Shown here in pieces: positions 34,091 through 42,168 of a DNA stretch of 50,655 nucleotides. The translations under genes and the position numbers were made by a program. The notes beneath the pieces are model-generated. The model saw only the letters and a program-made list of their open reading frames with translations, was not told the DNA's origin and ran no database searches. This stretch comes from Streptomyces diastatochromogenes (GTDB taxonomy: Bacteria; Actinomycetota; Actinomycetes; Streptomycetales; Streptomycetaceae). Every line of letters begins with the position of its first letter. Positions within the stretch are counted from its first letter, which is position 1. The stretch covers positions 1-50,655 of the forward strand of contig LIQL01000187.1 in NCBI GenBank assembly GCA_001418405.1, in the 5' to 3' direction.

Positions 34091-35368
34091 ATGGCCCAGG
34101 TGCTCGTCATCGGCGACGACCTCACCGGCAGCAACGCCACCGGCGCCCTGTACGCGCGACGCGGCCTGCGGGCCGTCACCGTCAGCGACCCCACCCACGT
34201 GGCCCGCTACGCCCACCGGGTGGACGTCCTCGTCGTCAACACCGCCTCCCGGCACTGGTCCCCGGCCCGCGCCTACGCCGCCGTCCGGGCCGCCGCCGCC
34301 ACCGCCGGCGACGCGCGGCTGGTCGTCAAGCGGGTGGACACCACCCTGCGCGGCAATCCGGGCAGCGAACTCGACGCGGTGGCCGATGCGTTGGCGGCCC
34401 GCGCCCCCGCCGGCCGGCTGCGCGTCCTGGCCGTCCCCGCCTTCCCCGACGCCGGCCGGACCACCGTCGGCGGCCTGCACCTCGTCGACGGGGTGCCGCT
34501 GACCCGCACGGCGGTGGCCCGCGACCCGTTCGACCCGGTCAGGCACTCCCGGGTCACCGCCGTGCTGGGTGCCCAGAGCCGTCGCACCTCGGGCGAACTG
34601 CCGCTGGACGTGGTCGAGTGCGGCCCCGGTGCGGTGGCCGCCGCGCTCCGGGCGAGCCCGGCCGAGGTGGTGGTCTGCGACGCCACCGACAACGCCCACC
34701 TCGAAACGGTCGCCCGGGCCGCCGCGGCACTGGCGGCGCAGGACGGCATCCGCTGGCTGGCCCTGGACTCCGGCCCGTTCGGCGCAGCCCTGGCCACCGA
34801 ACTCGGCATCCGGCCCGCCGTCGCCCCGGTCCGGGTACTCGCCGTCGTCGGCAGCGTCACCGACCGCACCCGCGACCAACTCGCCCGCACCGAGGCGACA
34901 CTCGGCGCCCGCTGGACCGAGCTCGACCCGGACCGCCCCGACGCCGAGCGGGCACTGGACGGGCTGCGCACCGCCGCGGCCGCGGGCGCCACCGTCCTGG
35001 GCGTCCGGGTCCGGCCCGCCGCGCCGCAGGCGGTGGCGGCGCCGTCCGGTGCGGACACCGCGGCGGGCATCCTGCGCTGCCTGGCCGACGTCGCCCGGCG
35101 CGCGGTGGACGAACTGCGCCCCGGTGGGCTGTACGCCTCGGGCGGCGACGTCGCCGCCGCGGTCACCGCGGCGCTGGGCGCCGACGGCTTCGCCATCGAC
35201 AGCGAGGTGCTGCCGCTGGCCATCTCCGGACGCCTGGTCGGCGGTCCCCGTGACGGACTGCCCTTCGCCACGAAGGGCGGGCTGATCGGCGGGCCGGACG
35301 CGGCCCGCGACTGCCTGGAACACCTGCGCGCGGCCGCCACCCGCACCGCGCTCACCCCGGAAAGGTAA
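34091..35368 (+). CDS. Four-carbon acid sugar kinase (DUF1537, OtnK/DtnK-type)
   Basis: The 425-residue product begins MAQVLVIGDDLTGSNATGAL, the substrate-binding signature of DUF1537 kinases. VKRVDTTLRGNPGSEL and ASGGDVAAAVTAALGADGF with FATKGGLIGGPDAA near the end are family motifs. It would phosphorylate a four-carbon acid such as D-threonate or D-erythronate at O4. Genes for a PdxA2-type dehydrogenase and an MFS carrier follow directly, which is the characterised pathway arrangement. A GGGAGGGGGA tract precedes the ATG. Which epimer is used cannot be read from sequence. Confidence 0.9.
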   Translation: MAQVLVIGDDLTGSNATGALYARRGLRAVTVSDPTHVARYAHRVDVLVVNTASRHWSPARAYAAVRAAAATAGDARLVVKRVDTTLRGNPGSELDAVADALAARAPAGRLRVLAVPAFPDAGRTTVGGLHLVDGVPLTRTAVARDPFDPVRHSRVTAVLGAQSRRTSGELPLDVVECGPGAVAAALRASPAEVVVCDATDNAHLETVARAAAALAAQDGIRWLALDSGPFGAALATELGIRPAVAPVRVLAVVGSVTDRTRDQLARTEATLGARWTELDPDRPDAERALDGLRTAAAAGATVLGVRVRPAAPQAVAAPSGADTAAGILRCLADVARRAVDELRPGGLYASGGDVAAAVTAALGADGFAIDSEVLPLAISGRLVGGPRDGLPFATKGGLIGGPDAARDCLEHLRAAATRTALTPER

Positions 35369-35371
35369 CGG

Positions 35372-36469
35372 TTGACGATGACGGACACGACGGAGACAGC
35401 GGAGACAGCGGAGACGACGAGATCCGGGCGGCCGCCCGCCGGACAACTCCCGCTGCTGGCCGTGACGTTGGGCGATCCGGCCGGCATCGGACCGGAGATC
35501 ACCGCCCGCACCCTCGCCGACCCGGCGAGCGCGGCGCTCGGCCGCGGGCTGGCCGTCGGCGACGCCGCCGTGCTGCGCCGCGCCGTGGAACTCTGCGGAC
35601 TCGACGTCCGGGTGAACCCGGTGGGCGGGCCCGGCGAGGCGCGGTTCGCCCCCGGCACCATCGATGTCTGGGACCTCGACGTCGCCCCCGGTGACCTGCC
35701 CTGGGGGCGGGTGAACGCGGTCGCCGGCCGCTCGGCGGTGGCCGCGGTCGAGGCGGCCACCCGGGCCGCGCTGGCCGGCGAGGTCGACGCCGTCGTCACC
35801 TCGCCGATCAACAAGGAGGCCATCTGGGCGGCGGGTTCCCGGCACCTGGGGCACACCGAGATGCTCGGCGAGCTGACCGGGGCGGACCGCGTGGACACCA
35901 TGTTCGTGGTGCGCGGCCTGAAGATCTTCTTCACCACCCGGCACCTCGCGCTCCGCAAGGCCCTGGACCAGCTCACCGAGGACCGGGTCGCCGCGAGCAT
36001 CCGCCACGCGGTCACCGCACTGCGGGTCTTCGGCCACGAGGCGCCACGGCTCGCGGTCGCCGCGGTCAACCCGCACGGCGGCGAGGGCGGCCACTTCGGC
36101 GACGAGGAGATCACCGTGCTGGGCCCCGCGGTGGCCGGTGCGGTGGCCGACGGACTGGACGTGACCGGGCCGGTGCCCGCCGACGCGGTCTTCCACCAGG
36201 GGCTCGAAGGCCGCTTCGACGGCGTGCTCTCGCACTTCCACGACCAGGGCCACATCCCCGCCAAAACGGTCGACTTCGCCGGTACCGTCTCGGTCACCGT
36301 CGGCCTGCCGATCCTGCGGACCTCCGTCGACCACGGCACCGCCTTCGACCTCGCCGGCAGCGGGCGCGCCTCGCACGCCACCATGGCCGCCGCCTTCCGC
36401 GCCGCCGCCGACTTCAGCCGTTGCACGGACCGGATCCGCGCCGCCTACGGGACGGCAGTGGCCCGATGA
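35372..36469 (+). CDS. pdxA2: 4-phospho-D-threonate/erythronate dehydrogenase (PdxA2-type)
   Basis: The 365-residue protein is a PdxA homologue: VTLGDPAGIGPEITARTL, TSPINKEAIWAAG, the metal-binding GHTEMLGELTG, AAVNPHGGEGGHFGDEE, and SHFHDQGHIPAKTVDF with VDHGTAFDLAGSGRA. In the operon context it should oxidise and decarboxylate the 4-phosphosugar acid to dihydroxyacetone phosphate, rather than serve vitamin B6 synthesis. A TTG at 35372 is six bases after GAAAGG; an ATG two codons later is a possible alternative. The stop overlaps the MFS start (ATGA). Confidence 0.9.
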   Translation: MTMTDTTETAETAETTRSGRPPAGQLPLLAVTLGDPAGIGPEITARTLADPASAALGRGLAVGDAAVLRRAVELCGLDVRVNPVGGPGEARFAPGTIDVWDLDVAPGDLPWGRVNAVAGRSAVAAVEAATRAALAGEVDAVVTSPINKEAIWAAGSRHLGHTEMLGELTGADRVDTMFVVRGLKIFFTTRHLALRKALDQLTEDRVAASIRHAVTALRVFGHEAPRLAVAAVNPHGGEGGHFGDEEITVLGPAVAGAVADGLDVTGPVPADAVFHQGLEGRFDGVLSHFHDQGHIPAKTVDFAGTVSVTVGLPILRTSVDHGTAFDLAGSGRASHATMAAAFRAAADFSRCTDRIRAAYGTAVAR

Positions 36470-36498
36470 ACGACGCTAGTGGCCCGATGAACGACGCT
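36457..36498 (+). repeat. Perfect 21-bp tandem duplication over the pdxA2-MFS junction
   Basis: Two adjacent identical 21-base units (36457-36477 and 36478-36498) each contain GTGGCCCGATGAACGACGCT. The first holds the pdxA2 stop and the MFS ATG at 36466; the second provides a second in-frame ATG at 36487. The duplication keeps the frame and adds seven residues to the MFS N-terminus. Confidence 0.95.
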
Positions 36499-37863
36499 CC
36501 ACGGACCACCGGGGACCACCCGGCCGCCACCGCACCGACCGCCACCGCACCGACCGGCGTGGTGCCGGCCAAGCGCTGGGTCTACGTCATCCCGGTCGCA
36601 GCGATCATGTACATGCTGGCGTACCTGGACCGCAACAACGTCTCCGTCGTCCTGCCCTACATGCACGGCGACCTGGACCTCTCCAACGCCGACAAGGGCC
36701 TGGCCGGCGGCATCTTCTTCCTCGGCTACGTCTTCCTGCAGATCCCGGCGGCGGTCCTCGCCCAGCGCTGGAGCGCCCGCAAGACCGTGCTGATCCTGAT
36801 GGTCGCCTGGGGCCTGTCCGCGGCGCTCTCCGGCCTGGTGCAGTCCCGCACCCAGTTCTACGCCGCGCGGTTCGTCCTGGGCTTCTTCGAGGGCGGCGTC
36901 TGGCCGGCCGTGCTGATCCTCCTCGCCTCGTGGTTCCCGCTCCGCGAGCGGGCCCGCGCCAACGCCCTGTGGATGGCCTGCCTGCCGCTGTCGTCGGTGC
37001 TGATGGCCCCGCTCTCCGGCTGGATGCTCGACCACACGAGCTGGCGATGGGTGCTGGTGCTCCAAGGGGTGCCGCCCCTGTTGTGGGCGGCGGTCTGGTG
37101 GTTCGCGGTCGCCGATCGCCCCGCCGAGGCCCGCTGGATCTCCCGCGCGGAGGCCGACCACCTGGCGCGGGAGATCGCCGCCGACGAGGCCGCCAAGCCC
37201 GCGGCCGGCGGCGGCTCCTACCTCGCCGCGGTCCGCCAGCGGTCCGTCCTGGTCCTCATCGGCGTCTACTTCTTCTGGATCACCGGTTTCTACGGCTTCA
37301 GCCTCTGGCTGCCGGCCGTCATCAAGGAACTCACGCACGACGGTTCGGCCACCGAGGTCGGGCTGCTGACCGCGGTCCCGTTCACCGTCGCGCTGGTCGT
37401 GATGATCGCCAACGCGGCCTGGTCGGACCGCACCGGCCGGCGGCGGCAGGCGGTCGCCGTCCCCCTGGTCGTCGGCATCGTGGCCCTGCTGCTGGGGCAG
37501 GTGGTGGACGGGGCGTTGCCGCGCATGCTGCTGCTGTGCCTCACCGCCGCCGCGGTGTACGCGCCCTACGGCCCCTTCTGGGCCATCCCCGGCCAACTCC
37601 TGCGCTTCGAGGTGGTGGCCGTGGCGATGGGCCTGATCAACGCGCTGGGCAACCTCGGCGGTTTCGCCGGCCCCTATCTGGTGGGCTGGCTCACCGACGC
37701 CACCGGGAGCAGCCTGACCGGTTTCGCGGTGCTCGCGGGCTTCCTCGCGGTCGCCGTCGTCCTGGCGACGCTCGGGCTGCGGCCAGGGCCCGCCCGCCCG
37801 GGTGACGGCTCCCAGGGCACTCCGGTACCGGCCGCCAACCCCACTTCCGGCAGCGGCAGTTGA
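36466..37863 (+). CDS. MFS sugar-acid importer (ACS family)
   Basis: The 465-residue, 12-span protein resembles anion:cation symporter MFS carriers for galactonate, glucarate or related acids: MYMLAYLDRNNVSVVLPYM in helix 1, GGIFFLGYVFLQIPAAVLAQ, and GFFEGGVWPAVLILLASWFP. It probably imports the acid phosphorylated by the DUF1537 kinase. The first ATG overlaps the pdxA2 stop; a 21-base duplication provides a second ATG at 36487, giving the repeat MNDASGP-MNDAP. It is the last gene of the operon. Confidence 0.9.
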   Translation: MNDASGPMNDAPRTTGDHPAATAPTATAPTGVVPAKRWVYVIPVAAIMYMLAYLDRNNVSVVLPYMHGDLDLSNADKGLAGGIFFLGYVFLQIPAAVLAQRWSARKTVLILMVAWGLSAALSGLVQSRTQFYAARFVLGFFEGGVWPAVLILLASWFPLRERARANALWMACLPLSSVLMAPLSGWMLDHTSWRWVLVLQGVPPLLWAAVWWFAVADRPAEARWISRAEADHLAREIAADEAAKPAAGGGSYLAAVRQRSVLVLIGVYFFWITGFYGFSLWLPAVIKELTHDGSATEVGLLTAVPFTVALVVMIANAAWSDRTGRRRQAVAVPLVVGIVALLLGQVVDGALPRMLLLCLTAAAVYAPYGPFWAIPGQLLRFEVVAVAMGLINALGNLGGFAGPYLVGWLTDATGSSLTGFAVLAGFLAVAVVLATLGLRPGPARPGDGSQGTPVPAANPTSGSGS

Positions 37864-37870
37864 CGTCGTG

Positions 37871-37892
37871 CGGCCGGTCCGTCCGCCGGCCG
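37871..37892 (+). terminator. Weak hairpin after the MFS gene
   Basis: CGGCCGG and CCGGCCG pair around an eight-base loop directly after the MFS stop. The stem is short and there is no T-run. Confidence 0.35.
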
Positions 37893-37908
37893 ACCAAGAC
37901 TCACGCGA

Positions 37909-37937
37909 TTGGCGGTAAGAAAGGTTTTAATCATATT
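37909..37937 (+). promoter_or_regulatory. Promoter of the small exported protein gene
   Basis: TTGGCG at 37909-37914 and CATATT at 37932-37937 are 17 bases apart, in an AT-rich stretch unusual for this DNA. The ribosome site GAGGAG and the ATG at 37997 follow. Confidence 0.55.
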
Positions 37938-37996
37938 CGTCAGGGTGATTCCTGAGAGGGTCGATTCAACCCCCTCGATTCCCCTGAGGAGCAGAC

Positions 37997-38206
37997 ATGC
38001 GCATCCGCGCCGCGATCGCAGCCAGCGCCCTGGCCGCCAGCATCGTCCTGGGCGGGGCGAGCACCGCATCGGCCGGTGGGAAGCACCACCACTACGGCAA
38101 GGGGTGGTACGCCGGCTACTCGTTCGACGCGGCCGTCATCAACGGCAACCCGATCTTCCACGACGGCGCCCACAAGGGCCGGTTCAAGCACGGCGGCTGG
38201 AAGTGA
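37997..38206 (+). CDS. Small exported protein, 69 aa
   Basis: The protein has a signal peptide (RIRAAIAASALAASIVLGGA, then STASA). The mature part is about 43 residues, starting GGKHHHYGKGWYAGYSFDAA and ending HKGRFKHGGWK. It is rich in His, Gly, Lys and aromatic residues, with no cysteine. TGAGGAGCAG sits before the ATG, and a likely promoter precedes it. I do not recognise the family; an extracellular peptide with metal or surface binding is possible. Confidence 0.8.
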   Translation: MRIRAAIAASALAASIVLGGASTASAGGKHHHYGKGWYAGYSFDAAVINGNPIFHDGAHKGRFKHGGWK

Positions 38207-38332
38207 GCGGCGCGGGCGCTGCCTGACGTCACCGGACGCCGCGCCCGCGGATGCCGGTCGGGACCCACCGCCCTCGGGCGGCCCGGCCGGCATCCGCCGT
38301 TGTGCGGCGGCCATATGGTGGTGCCGGCCCGC

Positions 38333-38827
38333 TCAGACGTCGGACGAGGGCTGGTGCGGGGGGATTTCGGGCAGGGCGTGGAGCGCCACGAGGCCGCGCA
38401 CGAAGCCGTCCCGGTCCGCGGCCGGGAGGTGGGCGAGCAGCCGTTCCTCGCCGCGCTGGATGTCGGCCTGGACGGCGTCCCGCAGCCGTCGGCCCTCGGG
38501 GGTGAGCGAGACCAGCCGGACCCGACGGTCCCCGGGGTCGGGGCGGCGGTGGATCAGCCCGCGGGCCTCCAGGTCGTCCAGGACCGGAATGATCCGGGTC
38601 TTGTCGGCCCGGATGGCCTCGGCCAGGGCGGCCTGGGTGCGGATCGGGGTCTCGTCGAGGTGCAGCAGCACCGAGTAGGCCCACATCGCCAGCCCGTGCG
38701 CGTCGAGGACCGGCCGTTCGGCGTCCACCAGGGCGCGGCACAACGGGACCAGCATCGCGGCCAGGTCGGGACGGTCGGTGGGGCGCCCTCCGGGCGGGGT
38801 GTCGCGGGGTGCTGCGTGCTCGGCCAT
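38333..38827 (-). CDS. MarR-family regulator
   Basis: The 164-residue product has the MarR winged helix in the centre: YSVLLHLDETPIRTQAALAE, then RADKTRIIPVLDDLEARGLI and RRPDPGDRRVRLVSLTPEG. The N-terminal 20 residues are Pro/Asp-rich. It diverges from the mycothiol-type gene at 38880, with a 52-base gap that holds a pair of direct repeats. It probably represses that gene and itself in response to a small aromatic or oxidant. No strong ribosome site is seen. Confidence 0.88.
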   Translation of the reverse strand: MAEHAAPRDTPPGGRPTDRPDLAAMLVPLCRALVDAERPVLDAHGLAMWAYSVLLHLDETPIRTQAALAEAIRADKTRIIPVLDDLEARGLIHRRPDPGDRRVRLVSLTPEGRRLRDAVQADIQRGEERLLAHLPAADRDGFVRGLVALHALPEIPPHQPSSDV

Positions 38828-38848
38828 GCACAGGAAAATACCCCTTGA

Positions 38849-38877
38849 CAGATCGTACGCTCAGGCAGATCGTAAGC
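38849..38877. promoter_or_regulatory. Direct-repeat operator in the marR divergent promoter
   Basis: CAGATCGTACGC and CAGATCGTAAGC lie 17 bases apart in the same orientation, overlapping a perfect TTGACA at 38845-38850 that points to the mycothiol-type gene. A MarR dimer on these sites would mask the promoter. Confidence 0.6.
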
Positions 38878-38879
38878 GC

Positions 38880-39536
38880 ATGTATACGAACTTGGCCGGC
38901 GCGGACGACGCGCCGGCGCCGGCGGCCCTGGACCGACTACGACGACTCGACGCCCGCGCGGTACGAGACAGCGTGGCGCTGGTGAACCGCCTGGCCCCCG
39001 GCGACCTGGCCCGGCCCACGCCCTGCGCGGGCTGGGACCTGGCGGCCCTGCTCGCCCACCTCACGGCGCAGCACCACGGCTTCGCGGCGGCCGCCCTGGG
39101 ACGCGGCGGGGACCTGACGCACTGGGCGGTCCGTCCGCTCGGCGACGACGCCGGGGTGGCGGCGATGCGCTACCGCCTCGCCGCCGAAGACGTCCTCGCG
39201 GCCTTCGCGACGGTGTCGGACCCCGACCGCCCCTTCGCTCTCCCGGAATTCACCACCGACCGCACCTTCCCCGCCGTCCAGGCCGTCGGCTTCCACCTCA
39301 TCGACTACGTCGTCCACGGCTGGGACCTCGCGCGCAGCCTGGACCTGCGGTACGACCCCGACCCCGAACTCCTCGCCGCGGCCCTCCCGATCGCCCAGGC
39401 CGTCCCGGACGGCGCGGCCCGGCTCGCACCCGGCAGCTCGTTCCGCCCCGGGCTCCCGGCAGAGGCGGACGCCGGGGCGCTGGACCGGATCCTGGCCATG
39501 CTGGGCCGCTCCCCGGAATGGCGGGCGCCGGCATGA
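38880..39536 (+). CDS. TIGR03086-type putative metal/mycothiol-dependent protein
   Basis: The 218-residue protein belongs to the maleylpyruvate isomerase-like, DinB-related family: LARPTPCAGWDLAALLAHLT near the N-terminus, then QHHGF and FHLIDYVVHGWDLARSL. Conserved histidines (in AHLTAQHH and VVHGWD) bind a divalent metal in relatives that use mycothiol. It may detoxify an electrophile. The ATG at 38880 follows the -35-like TTGACA by only 30 bases, so the leader is very short. It overlaps the next gene (ATGA). Confidence 0.8.
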   Translation: MYTNLAGADDAPAPAALDRLRRLDARAVRDSVALVNRLAPGDLARPTPCAGWDLAALLAHLTAQHHGFAAAALGRGGDLTHWAVRPLGDDAGVAAMRYRLAAEDVLAAFATVSDPDRPFALPEFTTDRTFPAVQAVGFHLIDYVVHGWDLARSLDLRYDPDPELLAAALPIAQAVPDGAARLAPGSSFRPGLPAEADAGALDRILAMLGRSPEWRAPA

Positions 39537-39913
39537 TGCGGACCTCGTGGATCGCCGGCCCGGACGACGGCCGGCCCGGACCCGCCCTCGTCAGCGTCAC
39601 CGACCTGCGGCTGCACCGCCTCGCGGACCTACCCGGCGTGTACCGCGCGGCGCGCCGCCTCGCGGCCGACTGGCCCGACCTGGACGGCGCGCACGGCATG
39701 TGGCTCTGGGCCCGCCCCTGGCAACGCCGCTGCGGCGCGGTCGCGATCTGGCGCGACCACACCGCCCTGACCGGCTTCCTGGGCACCCCGGCGCACGTGG
39801 CCGTCATGCAGCGCTACCGGGGGCGCGGCACCGTCACCTCGTCCGCCTGGGAGGTGACGAGTGGCGCGCCGGACGAGGTGTGGTCCCGTGCGGCGGTCGC
39901 TTTGCGGGCTTAG
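39533..39913 (+). CDS. Hypothetical protein, DUF3291/ABM-like fold possible
   Basis: The 126-residue protein starts at the ATG overlapping the stop of the previous gene. HGMWLWARPWQRRCGAVAIW and HTALTGFLGTPAHVAVMQRY suggest a dimeric alpha/beta-barrel fold such as small monooxygenase-like or DUF3291-type proteins, but I am not certain. Translational coupling suggests it acts with the mycothiol-type protein under the MarR regulator. It is the last gene before coding density falls. Confidence 0.7.
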   Translation: MMRTSWIAGPDDGRPGPALVSVTDLRLHRLADLPGVYRAARRLAADWPDLDGAHGMWLWARPWQRRCGAVAIWRDHTALTGFLGTPAHVAVMQRYRGRGTVTSSAWEVTSGAPDEVWSRAAVALRA

Positions 39914-40051
39914 TACAGCAACGGGGTGGGCGTGTCGTGACGGTCGGGCAGCCGGTCGCTGGCCTGAGCACGGGTGGGGACTTCGCTGACATCAGGGTGT
40001 GGGCCGGTGAACCGGACGCAGTGCATGCCCGGTTCGTGCACAGGTTTCCCA

Positions 40052-40240
40052 GCCCACACCGACAGCGAACTGGTCCGACTCGTGAGCGACCGCCTCGGGT
40101 TGGAATCCACCGAACGCGCAAGCCACTTCCGCGGCGCCCACCACTTCGCGAGGAGCTCCAAGGGACAGATCGAAATCCAGCCCCACCTCATCCCCGGCGA
40201 CGACGGCGAGCAACGGCGACCGCGCCCCGGCATCCCCATT
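40052..40240 (+). pseudogene. Fragment of a small hypothetical (immunity-like) gene
   Basis: The frame reads TDSELVRLVSDRLGLEST then FRGAHHFARSSKGQIEIQP and HLIPGDDGE with GC-rich third positions, then loses this character near 40240. It resembles the start and middle of short streptomycete proteins with a DELxxLVxxRLG opening, but no proper start or C-terminal part is present. It abuts the 3' end of the next minus-strand gene. It looks truncated by rearrangement. Confidence 0.5.
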
Positions 40241-40272
40241 CGGTGGCGGTCCTGCGATCCCTTCGATGCGGC

Positions 40273-40782
40273 TCAGGCTGCTACGGTCCGCCAGATCTGC
40301 ACCAGACAGAACTGGTCCTGTCCCTTCAGATCGGCTTCATGGCCGCCGGGGTTGTCGAGCACGGCGCCGAAGCAGTCCTTCAGAGGGGAAGTGAAGGTGC
40401 GGTCGATGTCCGGGTTGAATACCCACTGCCACCGCATCCGGTACGTGCCCGGCGACGGCAACACCAACGGAATCTCCTCCATCCCGCAGTCGATGGTCTG
40501 CAACTGGAGCTCGCCCTCGGGAAGTTCCACCTCGCCTTCTTCCTGCCCCGCCCACGGGCCGGATGGTGGAGGAGGTGCGGTGGTCCACGACTCCAGACGT
40601 ATCGCCACCGTGCCCACCTGCGGCGGAGTCTGGAGATACACCAGGCCCGGTCCGGGAAGCAGCCACTTCGTTCCGTCCGCGTCGGCATCGAACGTTTCGG
40701 CTCCCATGGTCGTGTCGTGCAGCCCGAGCAGCCGATAACTCGCCGATGTATTCGTCTGGAAGGAATCCAGCAACCTACGCAT
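40273..40782 (-). CDS. Hypothetical protein, 169 aa
   Basis: The protein begins MRRLLDSFQTNTSASYRLLG and is rich in beta-type segments (WLLPGPGLVYLQTPPQVGTV; TYRMRWQWVFNPDIDRTF). There is no signal or membrane span. I do not recognise it; size and setting resemble immunity or small cytosolic accessory proteins. GTGAGGTG lies about five bases before the ATG, so this start is preferred over an upstream GTG. It overlaps the end of a remnant gene upstream by eight bases. Confidence 0.6.
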   Translation of the reverse strand: MRRLLDSFQTNTSASYRLLGLHDTTMGAETFDADADGTKWLLPGPGLVYLQTPPQVGTVAIRLESWTTAPPPPSGPWAGQEEGEVELPEGELQLQTIDCGMEEIPLVLPSPGTYRMRWQWVFNPDIDRTFTSPLKDCFGAVLDNPGGHEADLKGQDQFCLVQIWRTVAA

Positions 40783-40879
40783 CAGGCACCTCACACATTT
40801 CGATGAACTCCAGCGGGATCACCAGACGTTGGCCCGAGTCTCCGTTGCCCAAGATCGCGGTGGGGATCCGTCGCCTGTC
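40775..40879 (-). pseudogene. 3' tail of a broken small gene
   Basis: The minus-strand frame RRRIPTAILGNGDSGQRL and VIPLEFIEMCEVPDA has coding character and overlaps the start of the next gene (GATGCGTAG), as coupled genes do. Upstream it meets TGA, and a neighbouring frame with WAEVAKVGALAVRQ may be its continuation, so a frameshift is likely. Family unknown. Confidence 0.4.
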
Positions 40880-40925
40880 TCACCGCGAGCGCCCCCACCT
40901 TCGCCACTTCAGCCCATCGTGCCAG

Positions 40926-41056
40926 CGGACGTGTTCGCCGGGTGGGCGGGTTGCAGATCACATCAGGTTCACGGGATGTGGATGTGACCGGTGCGAACGG
41001 CGGTGTTCGGGACACCCGTAGGGAAATCTCGTCCAGGCCCCCGTCCCGGCCGGCGC
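40926..41056. repeat. Dispersed repeat, copy A
   Basis: About 130 bases similar to 44250-44385. Shared blocks include GGACGTGTTCGC, TCAGGTTCACGGG, GTGGATGTGACC, GGCGGTGTTCGGG and CGTCCCGGCCGG. Small gaps separate the copies, and identity is roughly 75-80 percent by eye. Both copies lie upstream of a short minus-strand gene. Confidence 0.8.
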
Positions 41057-41206
41057 TACTGGCCTGAGAGGAAGGCCAGCTGGGCACCTGATGCAGACCG
41101 CACAGACCTCAGGACAACCTTGAGTGTGGCTTGCCGGAGGACACCGGGCCATGTGGCGATGAAAGGCTGAAGATGTCGGTTTGCCCCATCTGAGAAACTT
41201 GGTTCC

Positions 41207-41563
41207 ATGCCGGGCATACACCACAACCTCAAGCCCTCGCGGTCAATGCGACTTGCCGCCTGGATCTTCCCCATTGGACTCGACGGCCGTCAGCGCGAGT
41301 CCTGGTCGCAGTGGACGAACTGGCGGATCTTCCTTCTCCTCCTCATGGGGCCAGCCCTGCTGATCGGCGCGTTCACCGCACGCGGCACCGAGGTGACCTG
41401 GTGGGAACGAGGCGCCTTCGGCGTGGTCGGCGCCGCCATGTCCACGATCTTGGTGTGCGTAGTGATCGGCTACCGCCGCCTCAAAGCCTCAACCCGAACC
41501 ACCACTTCTGCACTACCCGCACCCCACCCTGCACAGCCCAACGCACCCCACACCGCCGACTGA
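41207..41563 (+). CDS. Small membrane protein, 118 aa
   Basis: The protein has two likely membrane spans, IFLLLLMGPALLIGAFTA and FGVVGAAMSTILVCVVIGY, between a polar start and a Pro/His-rich tail. The first ATG is used; a later ATG at 41249 (MRLAAWIF) would also keep both spans. No ribosome site is clear before either. I do not recognise the family. Confidence 0.55.
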   Translation: MPGIHHNLKPSRSMRLAAWIFPIGLDGRQRESWSQWTNWRIFLLLLMGPALLIGAFTARGTEVTWWERGAFGVVGAAMSTILVCVVIGYRRLKASTRTTTSALPAPHPAQPNAPHTAD

Positions 41564-41565
41564 CC

Positions 41566-41850
41566 AGGCGACAGTGAGAGGCACCTTCCGCGTGGGCCTC
41601 CTCGATCGCCGCGACTCGGCGGCGGCGATCGGCACGGGCGGCGCCGATCGGGGCCGGCCACTCGTCCGGGACGTCGGCCGCGGGGAAGGTGTGGGCGCTG
41701 AGCGCGCATCGCGGCGGTCTGCTGCGCCACCGCGCCCGCCATGACAGAGTCCATCCACCGCGGCGGCGCTGCCTTCCGGTGTGGCGAGCGCGCGGCGGTA
41801 GCCGTCGGATGCGGTCTCCCGAGTGCGCATCGGCCCGGTGGGCACGTCCG
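41566..41850 (-). pseudogene. Frameshifted remnant of an unknown gene
   Basis: Three consecutive minus-strand segments read as one protein only if the frame changes twice: GYRRALATPEGSAAA, then MDSVMAGAVAQQTAAMRAQ, then FPAADVPDEWPAPIGAARAD and VAAIEEAHAEGASH. Each has GC-rich third positions. No intact frame spans the region. I cannot name the family. Confidence 0.4.
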
Positions 41851-41938
41851 CAGGGACGGATGCGGCGCGCCGGCTCGGGCACGGCATCCGCGCCTGAATC
41901 AGCAGTGACTCGACAGAGACGGCGGATGTCGCGCGACG

Positions 41939-42091
41939 GTGAGCGAATATCGAGAAGTCGTTGCTCCCCAACGCGTCGATGACTACGCAGCGTTCATTGA
42001 GCAGAGAGGCGCGACTGAGAACTTTCGTGACGTCCCGACGGTCAGTGCCCTGAACGGGCGGCGGCGAGCCGGTGACGTGGTACCGAGGTGA
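41939..42091 (+). CDS. Possible 50-residue protein or gene fragment
   Basis: A GTG-started frame encodes SEYREVVAPQRVDDYAAFIE and then QRGATENFRDVPTVSALNGR, ending DVVPR. The composition is protein-like, but there is no clear ribosome site and I recognise no family. It may be the start of a larger gene that has been cut. Confidence 0.25.
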   Translation: MSEYREVVAPQRVDDYAAFIEQRGATENFRDVPTVSALNGRRRAGDVVPR

Positions 42092-42168
42092 CTTCCATCG
42101 CCTCGGAGAGCGTGCTGCATGATCGTCATCAGGCCCAGGCCACTCGGGACCGGGAAAGAAGCCACGTC

